Source of the DNA: MPNP01 sp965116235 | GTDB taxonomy: Bacteria > Pseudomonadota > Alphaproteobacteria > Rhodobacterales > Rhodobacteraceae | DNA length: 64,000 nucleotides | Assembly: GCA_965116235.1 (NCBI GenBank) | Contig: OZ220496.1 | Coordinates: 2,914,001 to 2,978,000, forward strand | Direction: 5' to 3' | Shown: in pieces, positions 1 to 8,422 of the stretch | How positions within the stretch are numbered: the first letter of the stretch is position 1 | How the letters are laid out: every line of letters begins with the position of its first letter | Made by a program: the position numbers and the translations under genes | The notes under the pieces: generated by a model | The model's input: the letters and a program-made list of their open reading frames with translations, nothing else | Told to the model about the DNA's origin: nothing | Databases searched by the model: none

Positions 1-28
1 AGTTTGTATTCTTGACAGAATAAACCTT

Positions 29-748
29 GGGGCTGGAGTAGCTAAGAACTAGTGTTTTGTGCATTTATACCAGGCACGTAGCTGTTTCAAGAGGTCTCCG
101 TGGTTGCCGCCGTTGAAGCGCCACTCACATTCCTTGAGAAACCAGTAAAAATGGTCGGGTTTGATCCCGTTGTATTTGCGCAGGATCCGCTTGGCCTGGT
201 TCCAGAAATTTTCAATTCCGTTGATGTGATTGCGGTCCTCAGCAAAGAGTTTGGAGTGGTTGATACGACGGTGATGAAAGGCGGAGACATCCCGGGCGTT
301 ATAAGCCTTGAATGTGTCGGTATAGACAAGGCTGTCGGGCTCCACCTTCTCTTCAATGATGGGCACGAGCGTCTCGGTGCGGACGTTAGGAATGATGGCC
401 GTATACACCTTGCCGCCCCGCTTCAGCAGCCCAAATACGGCGATCTTGCCACCGGCCCCGCGGCCCCGTTGGCCCTTGCGGACACCCCCAAAAGAACTGT
501 CCTCCGCCTCCATCTCGCCACACAAGCGATAACTCGGCAACTTGCTGGCAACCCGCTGGCGCAGGCCCATGAAAAAGCGGATCGCGGTCTTCGGCTGGAC
601 GCCAACAATCGCCGCCGCGGCCCGAGCCGTACTCCCCGCTACAAAATGTTCAATCAAGCGTCCTTGCTGACGCGGTGTCAGGCGACTTTTTCGGATGTAC
701 ATCATAGCCATTATAGAACTCCGCAGAGTTCTTAGCTACTCCAGCCCC
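29..748 (-). mobile_element. IS1595-family (IS1016-like) insertion sequence, complete with target duplication
   Basis: The element is bounded by perfect 22-bp inverted repeats at 29-50 and 727-748 (inner sequence gctaagaact / agttcttagc). Both sides are flanked by the same 8 bp, taaacctt (21-28 and 749-756). An 8-bp target duplication is the signature of the IS1595 family. The 720-bp unit contains a single transposase gene. Intact ends and intact duplication suggest a recent insertion. Confidence 0.95.
49..711 (-). CDS. IS1595-family transposase (IS1016 group)
   Basis: This 220-residue protein is the transposase of the enclosing element. It has an N-terminal helix-turn-helix region (about residues 10-55). 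A DDE nuclease fold follows, with VYTDTFKAYN supplying the second acidic residue and HINGIENFW supplying the His/Glu region. Length and motif order match IS1016-like transposases. The usual VDE at the first catalytic site reads as AED (in GEMEAEDSSFGG), so the first Asp position appears to be Glu and the neighbouring Glu is Asp. This swap might weaken or abolish activity, although the element otherwise looks fresh. The start lies just inside the inverted repeat. Confidence 0.93.
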   Translation of the reverse strand: MAMMYIRKSRLTPRQQGRLIEHFVAGSTARAAAAIVGVQPKTAIRFFMGLRQRVASKLPSYRLCGEMEAEDSSFGGVRKGQRGRGAGGKIAVFGLLKRGGKVYTAIIPNVRTETLVPIIEEKVEPDSLVYTDTFKAYNARDVSAFHHRRINHSKLFAEDRNHINGIENFWNQAKRILRKYNGIKPDHFYWFLKECEWRFNGGNHGDLLKQLRAWYKCTKH

Positions 749-791
749 TAAACCTTAATTGAACGAGCGCGGTCACGTTGATAAAAAAGTC

Positions 792-860
792 GGGGATTAT
801 AACCTTGTCAAAGAGGCTTATAAAGATGAGTTGACACGATGATTTTTACTCAGTGGGAGT
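792..860 (-). repeat. Left 69-bp inverted repeat
   Basis: This is the inverted partner of 3361-3429. It contains a TTGACA hexamer (831-836), so it may also carry promoter activity, but no well-spaced -10 box is evident. Confidence 0.85.
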
Positions 861-1063
861 ATTCTTAAAGCACGGTCTTGCGGGGGCAACTTCGGAAACC
901 TTGGCTCGTGCCTTGGTTTGCTAGTGGTACGTGTAAAACAAAAGATTCCAATTCTGGTGCTGTGCAAGCAACTGTTTTCAATCGTTTCGACACCTTTGAT
1001 GATCGGGAACGAATCCCGACCACACCGAAGCCAAACTGACTCAATCATTCATATGAGGTATGA

Positions 1064-1132
1064 CGCATGTTGATCTTACCAAGTCCTGAAACGAGGGTAT
1101 CAAATGATTAAAACAAACCACTAGGAGAATCG
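1064..1132 (+). repeat. Diverged direct repeat, copy 1 (partner at 3447-3519)
   Basis: Both copies share a common core, including gggtatcaaatga and aaccact, with scattered substitutions. One copy is inside and one outside the inverted-repeat unit. This suggests an older duplicated context or a dispersed repeat family. Confidence 0.6.
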
Positions 1133-1224
1133 GTCCCAAACGGAAGATGGAGTCCATCGGGTCGTTCGTGCAAGGTCTAGCTGAAGAAGGCGGCGACCGA
1201 CCGGGCCCGCGCGACCGTGGTGTT

Positions 1225-1259
1225 AAAAATCATCGTGTCAACTCATCTTTATAAGCCCC
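1225..1259 (+). repeat. Internal short copy of the 69-bp inverted repeat
   Basis: The 35 bp match the core of the right-end repeat. At the one position where left and right ends differ (catcg versus tatcg) this copy matches the left end. Confidence 0.8.
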
Positions 1260-1388
1260 GACGGTAACGCTGACGTTAACGGCATGCATGTGCAAAAGTC
1301 CATCACCCGTCCCATTGACAATCCGGATTGCTCTCCTTAATTCCATGACCATGATGACAGCAATGCCGATTGGCCTGGACAGGCGATC

Positions 1389-3323
1389 ATGGCTCCCCGC
1401 CTGAAACGAGACGCCCTGGTCGCCTTTATTGATATTGGCGATCGCGCCCAGACCCCCGTCTTTGTCGGGCGCGAGGATATCATGAACGGAATTCTGCGTC
1501 TGGCCGGGCATATCATTCGGCATGATTCCCAGACATCAGACGACTGGCCGGCCCAGGGGAAGATGCGTCTGATACAAGGGGCTCCGGGCATCGGCAAGAC
1601 CGCCCTGCTCAACAATCTGCGAGCGCGCTGCCAGACGCAGGTGGACCGCCAGAACAATCATCCTTGCATACTGCCTGTCATGATTCCGGAAGCCAAGGTC
1701 CTGTCGCAAGATTATATGGTCGCATGCATGAAAGAGGCCATCGACGCCATGAACAAGGCGGGACCCAATCCTTTCGTGCGCGGGATCATGCAAAGATTTG
1801 TCAATCTGGCAAGTCGGGTCCAGGGAGCCCAGATCACGGGACCGGCCGGTATCGGGGCCGGTGTCAATCTGAAGCCGAGCGATGCCAGGACCGTCCCGCC
1901 CGCCAATTGCGTCATCCTGCTCATGATCGACGAAGTGCAGACCGTTCCTCCGGCCACCGGGGGCCTGCTGCAATATCTGGAGGCCGGAAGTCACGGCTTG
2001 CCCATCCTGCCGGTACTCGCCGGCCTGGGCAACAGCTGGAAGGCCTTGCAGGATGTCGGCCTGTCGCGCCTGTCCGATAATGCCATCATCCAGCCCCCGA
2101 CCCTCAGCCCGACAGAGGTGCAGCAGGCCCTGGTCGACTTTGTCGAGCACTTCGGCATCACCGCCACGGACGACACGCAAGAGCTGTGGGGCGGAGCCCT
2201 TTGGCAATGGTCCCGGGGCTGGCCCAAGCATCTGCAGAACGCGCTCAAGATCATGGGACATCGACTGCTCAATGCGTCAGGTGACCTGAATTCCCTTCAT
2301 CCCCATGACAGCCAGGCGGATATCATCAATATCCGACACGCCTACTACCGACAGCGACTGGGTCCCTGGACCGGCCATGCCGCCCTCATCGGGCAGGTCA
2401 TGGCGCGTCTGGGACGCGACCCCATACCCGAAGACCATATCGAGACGATCCTGCATGAGGCCGGGTTTGTCGCTGAAAGAATCCCTGTGCGCAGCGCAGC
2501 CATGACCTCCATGCTCAAGCTCGGTCTGCTGGATGAGGTCCAGGCCGGGAGCGGTCGCTTCGCCTGCCCGATTCCGTCGCTTCGTTCCTTTGCCGTGGCC
2601 AAGACCGGCACGGACCTCCATGAGGCTGCTCTGACAGGGACAAAAAGGCGGGTCATGACCCTCCTCCCGCATATCCGCCCCGATACAAGAGACGCTTGGG
2701 GACGCACGCCGCTCCATCTCGCATCCCAGGCGAACTGGCCCGACATTGTTGATGTCCTGCTCGAGGTCGGTCATGACCCGGAGGCCCGGGATCGATGGGG
2801 GCGGACCCCCCTCCATGTCGCCGCCGGTAACACTGCCGAGCACGCCAGCCACAGCCTGCTGACAAGCGGGGCATCCATAGAGGCCATCGACAGCGACGGA
2901 CGCACCCCGCTCCATCATGCCGCACGCACCGGAGCGGCCCGGATGGTACAGTTTCTGTTGGCCCATGGCGGCGCGACGAACGCGCTCAGCCAGAACGAAC
3001 ATACACCCTTGCATGACGCGGCCCAAGGCAACGCCCCCGCCTGCGTTCAGCGACTGCTGGAGGCCGGGGCCCCAATCCAGGCACAAGATGCGGACGGGCA
3101 GTCCCCGCTGCATTGGGCGGCGCAGGCCGACGCCCGGGAGGCCGTCCAGACATTGCTGGCTGCCGGGGCCGATCCGGATAGTCGGGACAACAAAAACCGG
3201 ACCCCGGAAGCCGTCGCTCCGGCCACGGGTTCCGTGTGTCGGCTCCTGGCTCCGCCGATGCCCCCGGACACGGAACCCGATACCGAAACGGCTGGGGTCG
3301 GAACACCCGACGGACCCAAATAG
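1389..3323 (+). CDS. P-loop (STAND/ORC-like AAA) ATPase with C-terminal ankyrin repeats
   Basis: The 644-residue protein has no recognised close family. Residues 24-28 form an FVGRE entry motif seen in AAA_16/ORC-like ATPases. Walker A is GAPGIGKT (64-71) and Walker B is VILLMIDE (175-182). Residues 240-400 look like a lid and winged-helix region. From about 406 to 620 there are roughly six ankyrin repeats with GRTPLHLA-type cores, followed by an acidic Pro-rich tail. An ATPase switch plus a repeat sensor is the layout of STAND proteins, some of which act in phage defence, while ankyrin proteins can also act on hosts. Neither role is shown here. It is the only gene in the inverted-repeat unit, is GC-rich compared with core genes, and shares its ATPase layout with the protein at 40788-42092. 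The start is not fixed by a strong ribosome-binding site. Confidence 0.8.
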   Translation: MAPRLKRDALVAFIDIGDRAQTPVFVGREDIMNGILRLAGHIIRHDSQTSDDWPAQGKMRLIQGAPGIGKTALLNNLRARCQTQVDRQNNHPCILPVMIPEAKVLSQDYMVACMKEAIDAMNKAGPNPFVRGIMQRFVNLASRVQGAQITGPAGIGAGVNLKPSDARTVPPANCVILLMIDEVQTVPPATGGLLQYLEAGSHGLPILPVLAGLGNSWKALQDVGLSRLSDNAIIQPPTLSPTEVQQALVDFVEHFGITATDDTQELWGGALWQWSRGWPKHLQNALKIMGHRLLNASGDLNSLHPHDSQADIINIRHAYYRQRLGPWTGHAALIGQVMARLGRDPIPEDHIETILHEAGFVAERIPVRSAAMTSMLKLGLLDEVQAGSGRFACPIPSLRSFAVAKTGTDLHEAALTGTKRRVMTLLPHIRPDTRDAWGRTPLHLASQANWPDIVDVLLEVGHDPEARDRWGRTPLHVAAGNTAEHASHSLLTSGASIEAIDSDGRTPLHHAARTGAARMVQFLLAHGGATNALSQNEHTPLHDAAQGNAPACVQRLLEAGAPIQAQDADGQSPLHWAAQADAREAVQTLLAAGADPDSRDNKNRTPEAVAPATGSVCRLLAPPMPPDTEPDTETAGVGTPDGPK

Positions 3324-3360
3324 ACAGGAAGCCGGCCGGCCCAGGAGACCATTTATGAAC

Positions 3361-3429
3361 ACTCCCACTGAGTAAAAATTATCGTGTCAACTCATCTTTA
3401 TAAGCCCCTTTGACAAGGTTATAATCCCC
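3361..3429 (+). repeat. Right 69-bp inverted repeat
   Basis: This is the inverted partner of 792-860. It lies 37 bp after the ATPase-ankyrin stop codon, so it could also fold with read-through transcripts from the left copy. Confidence 0.85.
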
Positions 3430-3797
3430 ATTTATAAAGTGCACGATGCATGCCGGCCTTGCCAGGTCTTGAAATATGGGTATCAAATGACCCAAACGAA
3501 CCACTGGGTTGAATTCGGCCTCGCCCAGTTAAACCCTTGGTGAATGTCAATGCAGTTTATGTTGTCGTAATGAACTCCCAATGGACTGTTTATTGTATTT
3601 CTGTGCTTGAGTTGTTGACATCCGCGTAGTGCGACATTTTCGCCTGACCGTTCCCTGACTGTAAACACGCATATGACATTCCTGCTTGACCATGTACCAG
3701 TTCAATTTGAAAGGAATTCTCGTAACGACACCATTCCGGTCATTTTGCAATTGAGAATGAATCCGCTACTGTCTTCACGTTCTCTTACATTTCACGA
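3430..3797. other. Intergenic region before pyrD
   Basis: It holds the second copy of the diverged 70-bp repeat (3447-3519). No gene or clear promoter is recognised in the remainder. Confidence 0.5.
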
Positions 3798-4865
3798 ATG
3801 CAGATGAACTTTGCCAAGGCCGCACTCAAGGTTTCCGAGCTCCTGCCTCCAGAGATGGCCAAGGATCTCGCGTTATTTTTATTGCGGCAGGGTATATTCC
3901 GAGCATCACGGCCCAACGAGTATCACAATCTGCAAACACGATTGGGTGATTTTAACCTTTCCAATCCCGTTGGAATACCAGCGGGGCTAGACAAGAGTGG
4001 CAACAATATCAATGCCCTTTTCGGTTTGGGCTGCTCATTCATTGAAGTCGGAACGGTCACTCCAAATCCGCAAATTGGAAATCCCAAGCCTCGGTTGTTT
4101 CGTATCAAGGACCACGAGGAACTCATCAATCGACTGGGGCTCAACAATCTCGGCTCAAAAGAAATGGCCCAGCGTCTGAGGAGGGCCAACAACGGCAACA
4201 GGATCATCGGGGTAAGTGCCGGTCACAACTCTGATTCCATCGACATTATCAGCGATTATCAAGCCGTCGTTCGAGCCTGTGGTCGCTATGCGAACTTTAT
4301 CACGCTCAACATTTCGTGCCCAAACATTCACCAAGGCATCAATCTGAACCAGCCCGAAAACCTGCAGCGACTGATCACGCGCGTTTTCGAAACCATCCGC
4401 AAGATGGATGTCGACAAGCCTGTCTATCTGAAACTTTCTGCCGACTATGATGACAATCGAATTGAAGACATCGTGACGGCCTCGCTTGAAGCCGGAATCA
4501 ACGGACTGATAGCAACCAACTCAACCCTATCCCGTCCGTATGATGGAGTTCGACAGTACTCCGAACGAGGGGGGCTAACCGGACCATCGCTTTTTCCGCT
4601 GTCAACGAAGGTTTTGGCCCATGCGTACTCTATTACCCAGGGCCGTATTCCCCTGATTGGTGTTGGCGGCATCTCTTCCCCGGAGGACGCTTACGATAAA
4701 ATCACTGCTGGAGCCAATGCCATTCAACTCTACACGGCCCTGACCTACAAAGGGCCGGAATTGATTCCTGCGATTTGTCTGGGATTGAGTCAAAGGCTTC
4801 AACAGGAGGGATTGAGTTCGATCAATGATGCCGTCGGCACTCAATACAGCCGGTGGCTAGATTGA
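3798..4865 (+). CDS. pyrD: Dihydroorotate dehydrogenase, quinone-type (class 2)
   Basis: It oxidises dihydroorotate to orotate in pyrimidine synthesis, with FMN and the membrane quinone pool. The 355 residues match class 2 enzymes, including the N-terminal helical extension (1-45) that docks to the membrane. The hallmarks VGTVTPNPQIGNPKPR, INRLGLNN, ATNSTLSR and GVGGISSPEDA are present. The catalytic-base segment reads NISCPNIHQG instead of the class 2 NxSSPNTPGLR. The base is therefore Cys, as in class 1 enzymes, and the TPGLR loop is changed. The GVNIGKN motif is also altered (GVSAGHN). The two ATGs at 3798 and 3804 are both possible starts. Confidence 0.93.
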   Translation: MQMNFAKAALKVSELLPPEMAKDLALFLLRQGIFRASRPNEYHNLQTRLGDFNLSNPVGIPAGLDKSGNNINALFGLGCSFIEVGTVTPNPQIGNPKPRLFRIKDHEELINRLGLNNLGSKEMAQRLRRANNGNRIIGVSAGHNSDSIDIISDYQAVVRACGRYANFITLNISCPNIHQGINLNQPENLQRLITRVFETIRKMDVDKPVYLKLSADYDDNRIEDIVTASLEAGINGLIATNSTLSRPYDGVRQYSERGGLTGPSLFPLSTKVLAHAYSITQGRIPLIGVGGISSPEDAYDKITAGANAIQLYTALTYKGPELIPAICLGLSQRLQQEGLSSINDAVGTQYSRWLD

Positions 4866-4870
4866 GCATC

Positions 4871-6190
4871 TCATTTTGCCATCAATTCTATATCCATGTA
4901 CTTTGTGCCCAGCGTTACCGCACGAGCAACAAAAAATATGTGCAATGATAGCCAAAGACCGTGGTTTTGAAGCCACGGGACCGTGACGGCCAGCACTGCA
5001 AGATAAACCATAAAGGAAATGATCATGCCATTGCGCATATCTTTGGTCCGAGTTGCCCCGATAAATATTCCGTCAAGCATCCACGAGGGAAATCCGATGA
5101 TCGGGACAAGAATCAACCACCAAAGGTAGGATTTGGCCACCGACTGCACATCTGGCTCAGTTGTCATCATGTTGACAATTTCTTCCCCCAGCAGAAAGAA
5201 AGAGAGGCTCAGGACAAGGGCCACCACCATGCCCCAAAAACTCGTGATCAAGGCTGATCTTCTGACTGCCTGACGTGTTCTGGCACCTATTGACAATCCT
5301 ACCAGAGCTTCCGACGAGAAGGCAAAGCCATCAAGCCCGTAGGCTGAGATGAATACGAACTGTATCAAGATCTGGTTTGCAGCCAACATCACATCGCCAA
5401 AATCGGACGACAAGAACATGAAGGAGAGTATGCCGGCTTCGAGCAGAAGTGACCTGATCATGATATCATTGTTGATGGTGAGCATTCTCATAAGTGGAGC
5501 TTTCTTGAGAATCTCAGAACCGCTTAACCAACTGTTGTAGAACAATGCCCTCCTGCACAGAAAAATTGCCAGGCCAAAGGCTAGCCACTCCGCCATCAGG
5601 GTAGCAATTGCCACTCCTTCGACACCAAAGCCGAGCCCGATGACGAAGACAAAATCAAGTGCCACGTTCATTCCATTCATGAGAAGTTGCAGCACCAGGA
5701 CATCCTTGGTTCTTTCCAAGGCTATAAGCCATCCGGATACACCAAAAATTGCAATGGCGGCCGGCGCAGACAAAATGCGCCAATTCACATATTTTGCGGT
5801 TAGGGTCTCGACCTCAGGGGAAGCCGGTGAGATTTTCAGAGCGACATCCAGAATTAGCCAATGAAGCGCAATGATCAGCCCACCAATTATCAAGCCCATA
5901 AGCAATGCCCGGATCAAAATCAATGACACTTCCTTGTCGTTTTTTCGACCCCTTTCCTGGCTGGTCAGACCCGAAGTGCCCATCCGCAGGAAACCGAACA
6001 ATCCATATACGGCGGTGATTATAATGCCGCCGAGCCCAACCGCACCGATAGGAGCCGCCAAGCCCAACTGACCTATAACCCCAGTATCGACGACTCCGAT
6101 CAACGGTACTGTCGCATTGGACAGAACTATAGGCAGGGCAATCTTCAGCACTCGTCTGTGACTGATTTCGCTGAGTCTAAGGTGTTCCAT
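4871..6190 (-). CDS. MATE-family multidrug/toxin efflux protein (DinF-like)
   Basis: The 439-residue protein has about twelve hydrophobic segments in two homologous halves, as in MATE antiporters. It resembles the DinF branch, with the N-terminal stretch LPIVLSNATVPLIGVVDTGV and the second-half stretch ISAYGLDGFAFSSEALVG. It would export organic cations or toxins from the cytoplasm by Na+ or H+ antiport. It is convergent with pyrD, with only 5 bp between the stop codons. The substrate cannot be told from sequence. Confidence 0.9.
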   Translation of the reverse strand: MEHLRLSEISHRRVLKIALPIVLSNATVPLIGVVDTGVIGQLGLAAPIGAVGLGGIIITAVYGLFGFLRMGTSGLTSQERGRKNDKEVSLILIRALLMGLIIGGLIIALHWLILDVALKISPASPEVETLTAKYVNWRILSAPAAIAIFGVSGWLIALERTKDVLVLQLLMNGMNVALDFVFVIGLGFGVEGVAIATLMAEWLAFGLAIFLCRRALFYNSWLSGSEILKKAPLMRMLTINNDIMIRSLLLEAGILSFMFLSSDFGDVMLAANQILIQFVFISAYGLDGFAFSSEALVGLSIGARTRQAVRRSALITSFWGMVVALVLSLSFFLLGEEIVNMMTTEPDVQSVAKSYLWWLILVPIIGFPSWMLDGIFIGATRTKDMRNGMIISFMVYLAVLAVTVPWLQNHGLWLSLHIFFVARAVTLGTKYMDIELMAK

Positions 6191-6603
6191 AAGCAGAAAT
6201 TAGCGACCCTGTGCGGGTTGAGTGTTCGGCCTCGGCGGCAACAGAAGGGGAAACGATTCCAGTTAGCGCGAGTGTGCAGACAAGTTGAGAGATGAGACTT
6301 GTATACCTTATTTGACAAGGTCAGGCACCCTGCCCGCTTCACGATTCACGACATGTCGGGACTGCCCCACACATTGCCCGGTCCGGCCATACGAACCAAC
6401 TGGCGATCTTCGGAACGGCTTGATGCACACTGAGCCGGAATCGAACATCAGAACACAAATAACAATTTGGAGCTTGGCAAATCAAATTGTTAATTGTTCA
6501 AATTCGATATTGGGACACCTAAAAATCTGACTGTCTCCACTTGAAAGACGCTACCGATGATATAACTGTCATGGCTAGTTGATAATGATTCTCATTTGCA
6601 AGA
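6191..6603. other. Divergent intergenic region between MATE gene and metal exporter
   Basis: About 410 bp without a gene. Its right end carries a Fur/Mur-type box and a weak promoter for the gene at 6604. Nothing else is recognised. Confidence 0.5.
6561..6599 (+). promoter_or_regulatory. Fur/Mur-type operator with possible -10 box
   Basis: The 19 bp at 6581-6599, gataatgattctcatttgc, closely match the classical Fur box GATAATGATAATCATTATC. In alphaproteobacteria such boxes often bind Mur (manganese-responsive) or Fur/Irr-type regulators. A possible -10 (TATAAC, 6561-6566) lies just upstream with a poor -35. The operator sits between this box and the start codon at 6604, where binding would block transcription. 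Confidence 0.7.
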
Positions 6604-7761
6604 ATGAATTTACCGAATCTTCAAGTTTTGACTGGCGACACCCCTTGGGTCGGTCTGTCCCTTGGTGGGCCAGTCCGACACCATGGAAGACTTATAGTTT
6701 CGCTCCTGCTGATGGTACTCGCCTTTTGGGTCGGTGATCTTGGTGAGGTCACACGCGAACAGATCGTAGGAGCCTACACTCAGGTCAGTGTCTTCGTCGC
6801 ATTTACCTTGCTTGCCTTCTACGGCGCCGAGCGGTTCTTTGGCTTTAATCTGGCCAGTTATCTCAAGCAGTCGAAGAATCTGGAAGTTCCAATAGCTTCC
6901 CTCTTGGGCGCAACACCGGGATGCGGAGGTGCCATTCTGGTTGTGGCAGCCTATACGAGCGGCAACGTCAGTTTCGGAGCTGTTGTCGCAACGCTTATCG
7001 CCACAATGGGCGATGCCGCATTTCTGCTAATTGCTGTCCGACCTGATGCCGCTATCGTTGTGTTGCCCATTTCATTTGTCGTCGCGGTGCTGTGCGGTTT
7101 CCTCGTGAATGGATGGATACCCGCTCCAAAAATCAGGACTACGGAGGCGAACTCTGAACTCGTACCCTTGATTGGCAGGGTTCACCGGGCTTATTCCTGG
7201 TATCTGCTTTTGTTGATACCGGGGCTTTTCTTTGGCATATGCGGACTGTTGAGCGTTAGTTTGCCGGAGTCATTTGATAGTGTTGCTCTGATCCTTTCCC
7301 TGACAGCAACGGCGGTGGGCTTGTTTATCTGGACTACGTCACCTGTCAGAACCATGGCCAACTGCGAGGATCATCCGGTCACTCGGATGGCGGTCGAGAC
7401 CAGCTTCATATCAGTTTGGGTTCTTGGAGGGTTTTTGGCTTATGAATATCTAGTCCTGCTCACACCCGTCAACATTGCCGACATCTTTACGGCTTCACTG
7501 CCCTATTTGCCTCTGTTCGGTATTCTTGTGGGCTTCATTCCCGGTTGCGGTCCCCAAGTTCTAGTAACAACCCTTTATATAAATGGTCTGATTCCTTTCG
7601 GTGCCCTGATCGGGAATGCCATCTCAAACGATGGCGATGCCTTGTTTCCGGCACTGGCCATTAATCCCAAAGCTGCGACATTGGCAACCCTTTACTCAGC
7701 CATCCCAGCTCTGCTCGTAGGGTACGGATTTTACTTCTTTCTGCCCTCGTTCCTGAATTGA
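6604..7761 (+). CDS. Putative manganese/heavy-metal exporter (ArsP_2-like 10-TM family)
   Basis: The 385-residue membrane protein has about ten hydrophobic segments. Each half carries a similar signature, GATPGCGGAILVVA and GFIPGCGPQVLVTT, each followed by a GDA motif (TMGDAAFLL, SNDGDALFPA). This internal repeat is typical of the putative 10-TM heavy-metal exporters often annotated as manganese transporters. The Fur/Mur-type box immediately upstream supports a role in metal homeostasis. Only three bases separate the operator from the ATG and no strong ribosome-binding site is seen, so the message may be nearly leaderless or start further in. Confidence 0.75.
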   Translation: MNLPNLQVLTGDTPWVGLSLGGPVRHHGRLIVSLLLMVLAFWVGDLGEVTREQIVGAYTQVSVFVAFTLLAFYGAERFFGFNLASYLKQSKNLEVPIASLLGATPGCGGAILVVAAYTSGNVSFGAVVATLIATMGDAAFLLIAVRPDAAIVVLPISFVVAVLCGFLVNGWIPAPKIRTTEANSELVPLIGRVHRAYSWYLLLLIPGLFFGICGLLSVSLPESFDSVALILSLTATAVGLFIWTTSPVRTMANCEDHPVTRMAVETSFISVWVLGGFLAYEYLVLLTPVNIADIFTASLPYLPLFGILVGFIPGCGPQVLVTTLYINGLIPFGALIGNAISNDGDALFPALAINPKAATLATLYSAIPALLVGYGFYFFLPSFLN

Positions 7762-8422
7762 TTTCATATCTCCACAGTTGGAAAATCGCTGGGAAGCGCT
7801 GACAGTGCGATGCAAGGTTCCAGACTGCCGTGAGTATCTAAAACTGATTGTCAGAGTCACACCTGTTCAGGTTTTATGATTGATTCGTCTGGCATGTCTT
7901 CCTGCAAGCCTTGCCTAAAAATTCCTGATCCCGTTTGACTGCTGCGTTGAAGCCACCCCATCTGCTTTCAGTGTAAAGGAGAGCTCTTGGCATTATCCTT
8001 GGCTGTCAGTTGTATTGCTTGCTACCTTGCACCAGCGTTTTGTTAGACAGGGCGGGTTGCAACTGACCCGTGGATGTCGTCGCAGATCCCTGTCATGATG
8101 ATATCATGCAACTTCCTATTGGAGTTGTTGCCTTGATGCTGGATTATGCATTTTTCACGGATGCAGACATTGTGCTACAGTGCAAAATCATACCCCTGTC
8201 AAGTATTGAAATCGCTGTGACCACTGATGCTAGCGCGAACGCATATACCCAAGGAATGGATGCACTCATGTCTTTCCACTTCGCAATTGCCGCTCGTGCG
8301 GTCCGTTGATCTTATAAATGGGTGGGCTTGGCATTGAGCTATCTGCTTTCCGAATGTCGATCACTTCCATCATGTTGGTCTTGCTCGGCTACACAATCTC
8401 AATTTCGTACAGCGGCTTCTGG
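7762..8422. other. Long intergenic region without recognisable gene
   Basis: About 660 bp between the metal exporter and the restriction gene. One 79-codon frame (8070-8309, plus) exists, but its protein resembles nothing I know and it has no convincing ribosome-binding site. It may be decayed sequence. Confidence 0.4.

Larger units (their letters stand above)
861..1388. other. Non-coding stretch inside the inverted-repeat unit
   Basis: No convincing gene is seen. The stretch holds the internal repeat copy at 1225-1259. It also holds a 70-bp sequence (1064-1132) that recurs in diverged form at 3447-3519, just outside the right inverted repeat. Confidence 0.5.
792..3429. mobile_element. Putative inverted-repeat-bounded mobile unit carrying an ATPase-ankyrin gene
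   Basis: Two copies of a 69-bp sequence lie in inverted orientation at 792-860 and 3361-3429, with only two mismatches that I can count. They enclose one large gene (1389-3323) and no transposase. A third, shorter copy (35 bp) lies inside at 1225-1259 in the same orientation as the right end. With the left end it forms a second, perfect inverted repeat of about 34 bp (815-848 against 1224-1257). I see no clear target duplication at the outer ends. The unit could be a MITE-like composite mobilised in trans, or two independent copies of a dispersed hairpin repeat. Mobility is an inference. Confidence 0.6.

Noticed and set aside
100..735. Plus-strand frame through the IS1595 element
   Set aside because: It is the reverse of the transposase gene.
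2277..3368. Long minus-strand frame opposite the ATPase-ankyrin gene
   Set aside because: It is antisense to a gene with clear ankyrin and P-loop motifs. Its own protein resembles nothing, and GC-rich coding DNA often leaves such open antisense frames.
6191..6603. Manganese (yybP-ykoY) riboswitch before the metal exporter
   Set aside because: The expected conserved loops were not recognisable in the leader, and the Fur/Mur-type box explains regulation more simply.
8070..8309. Possible 79-residue gene between the metal exporter and the R-M operon
   Set aside because: No ribosome-binding site, motif or similarity supports it.
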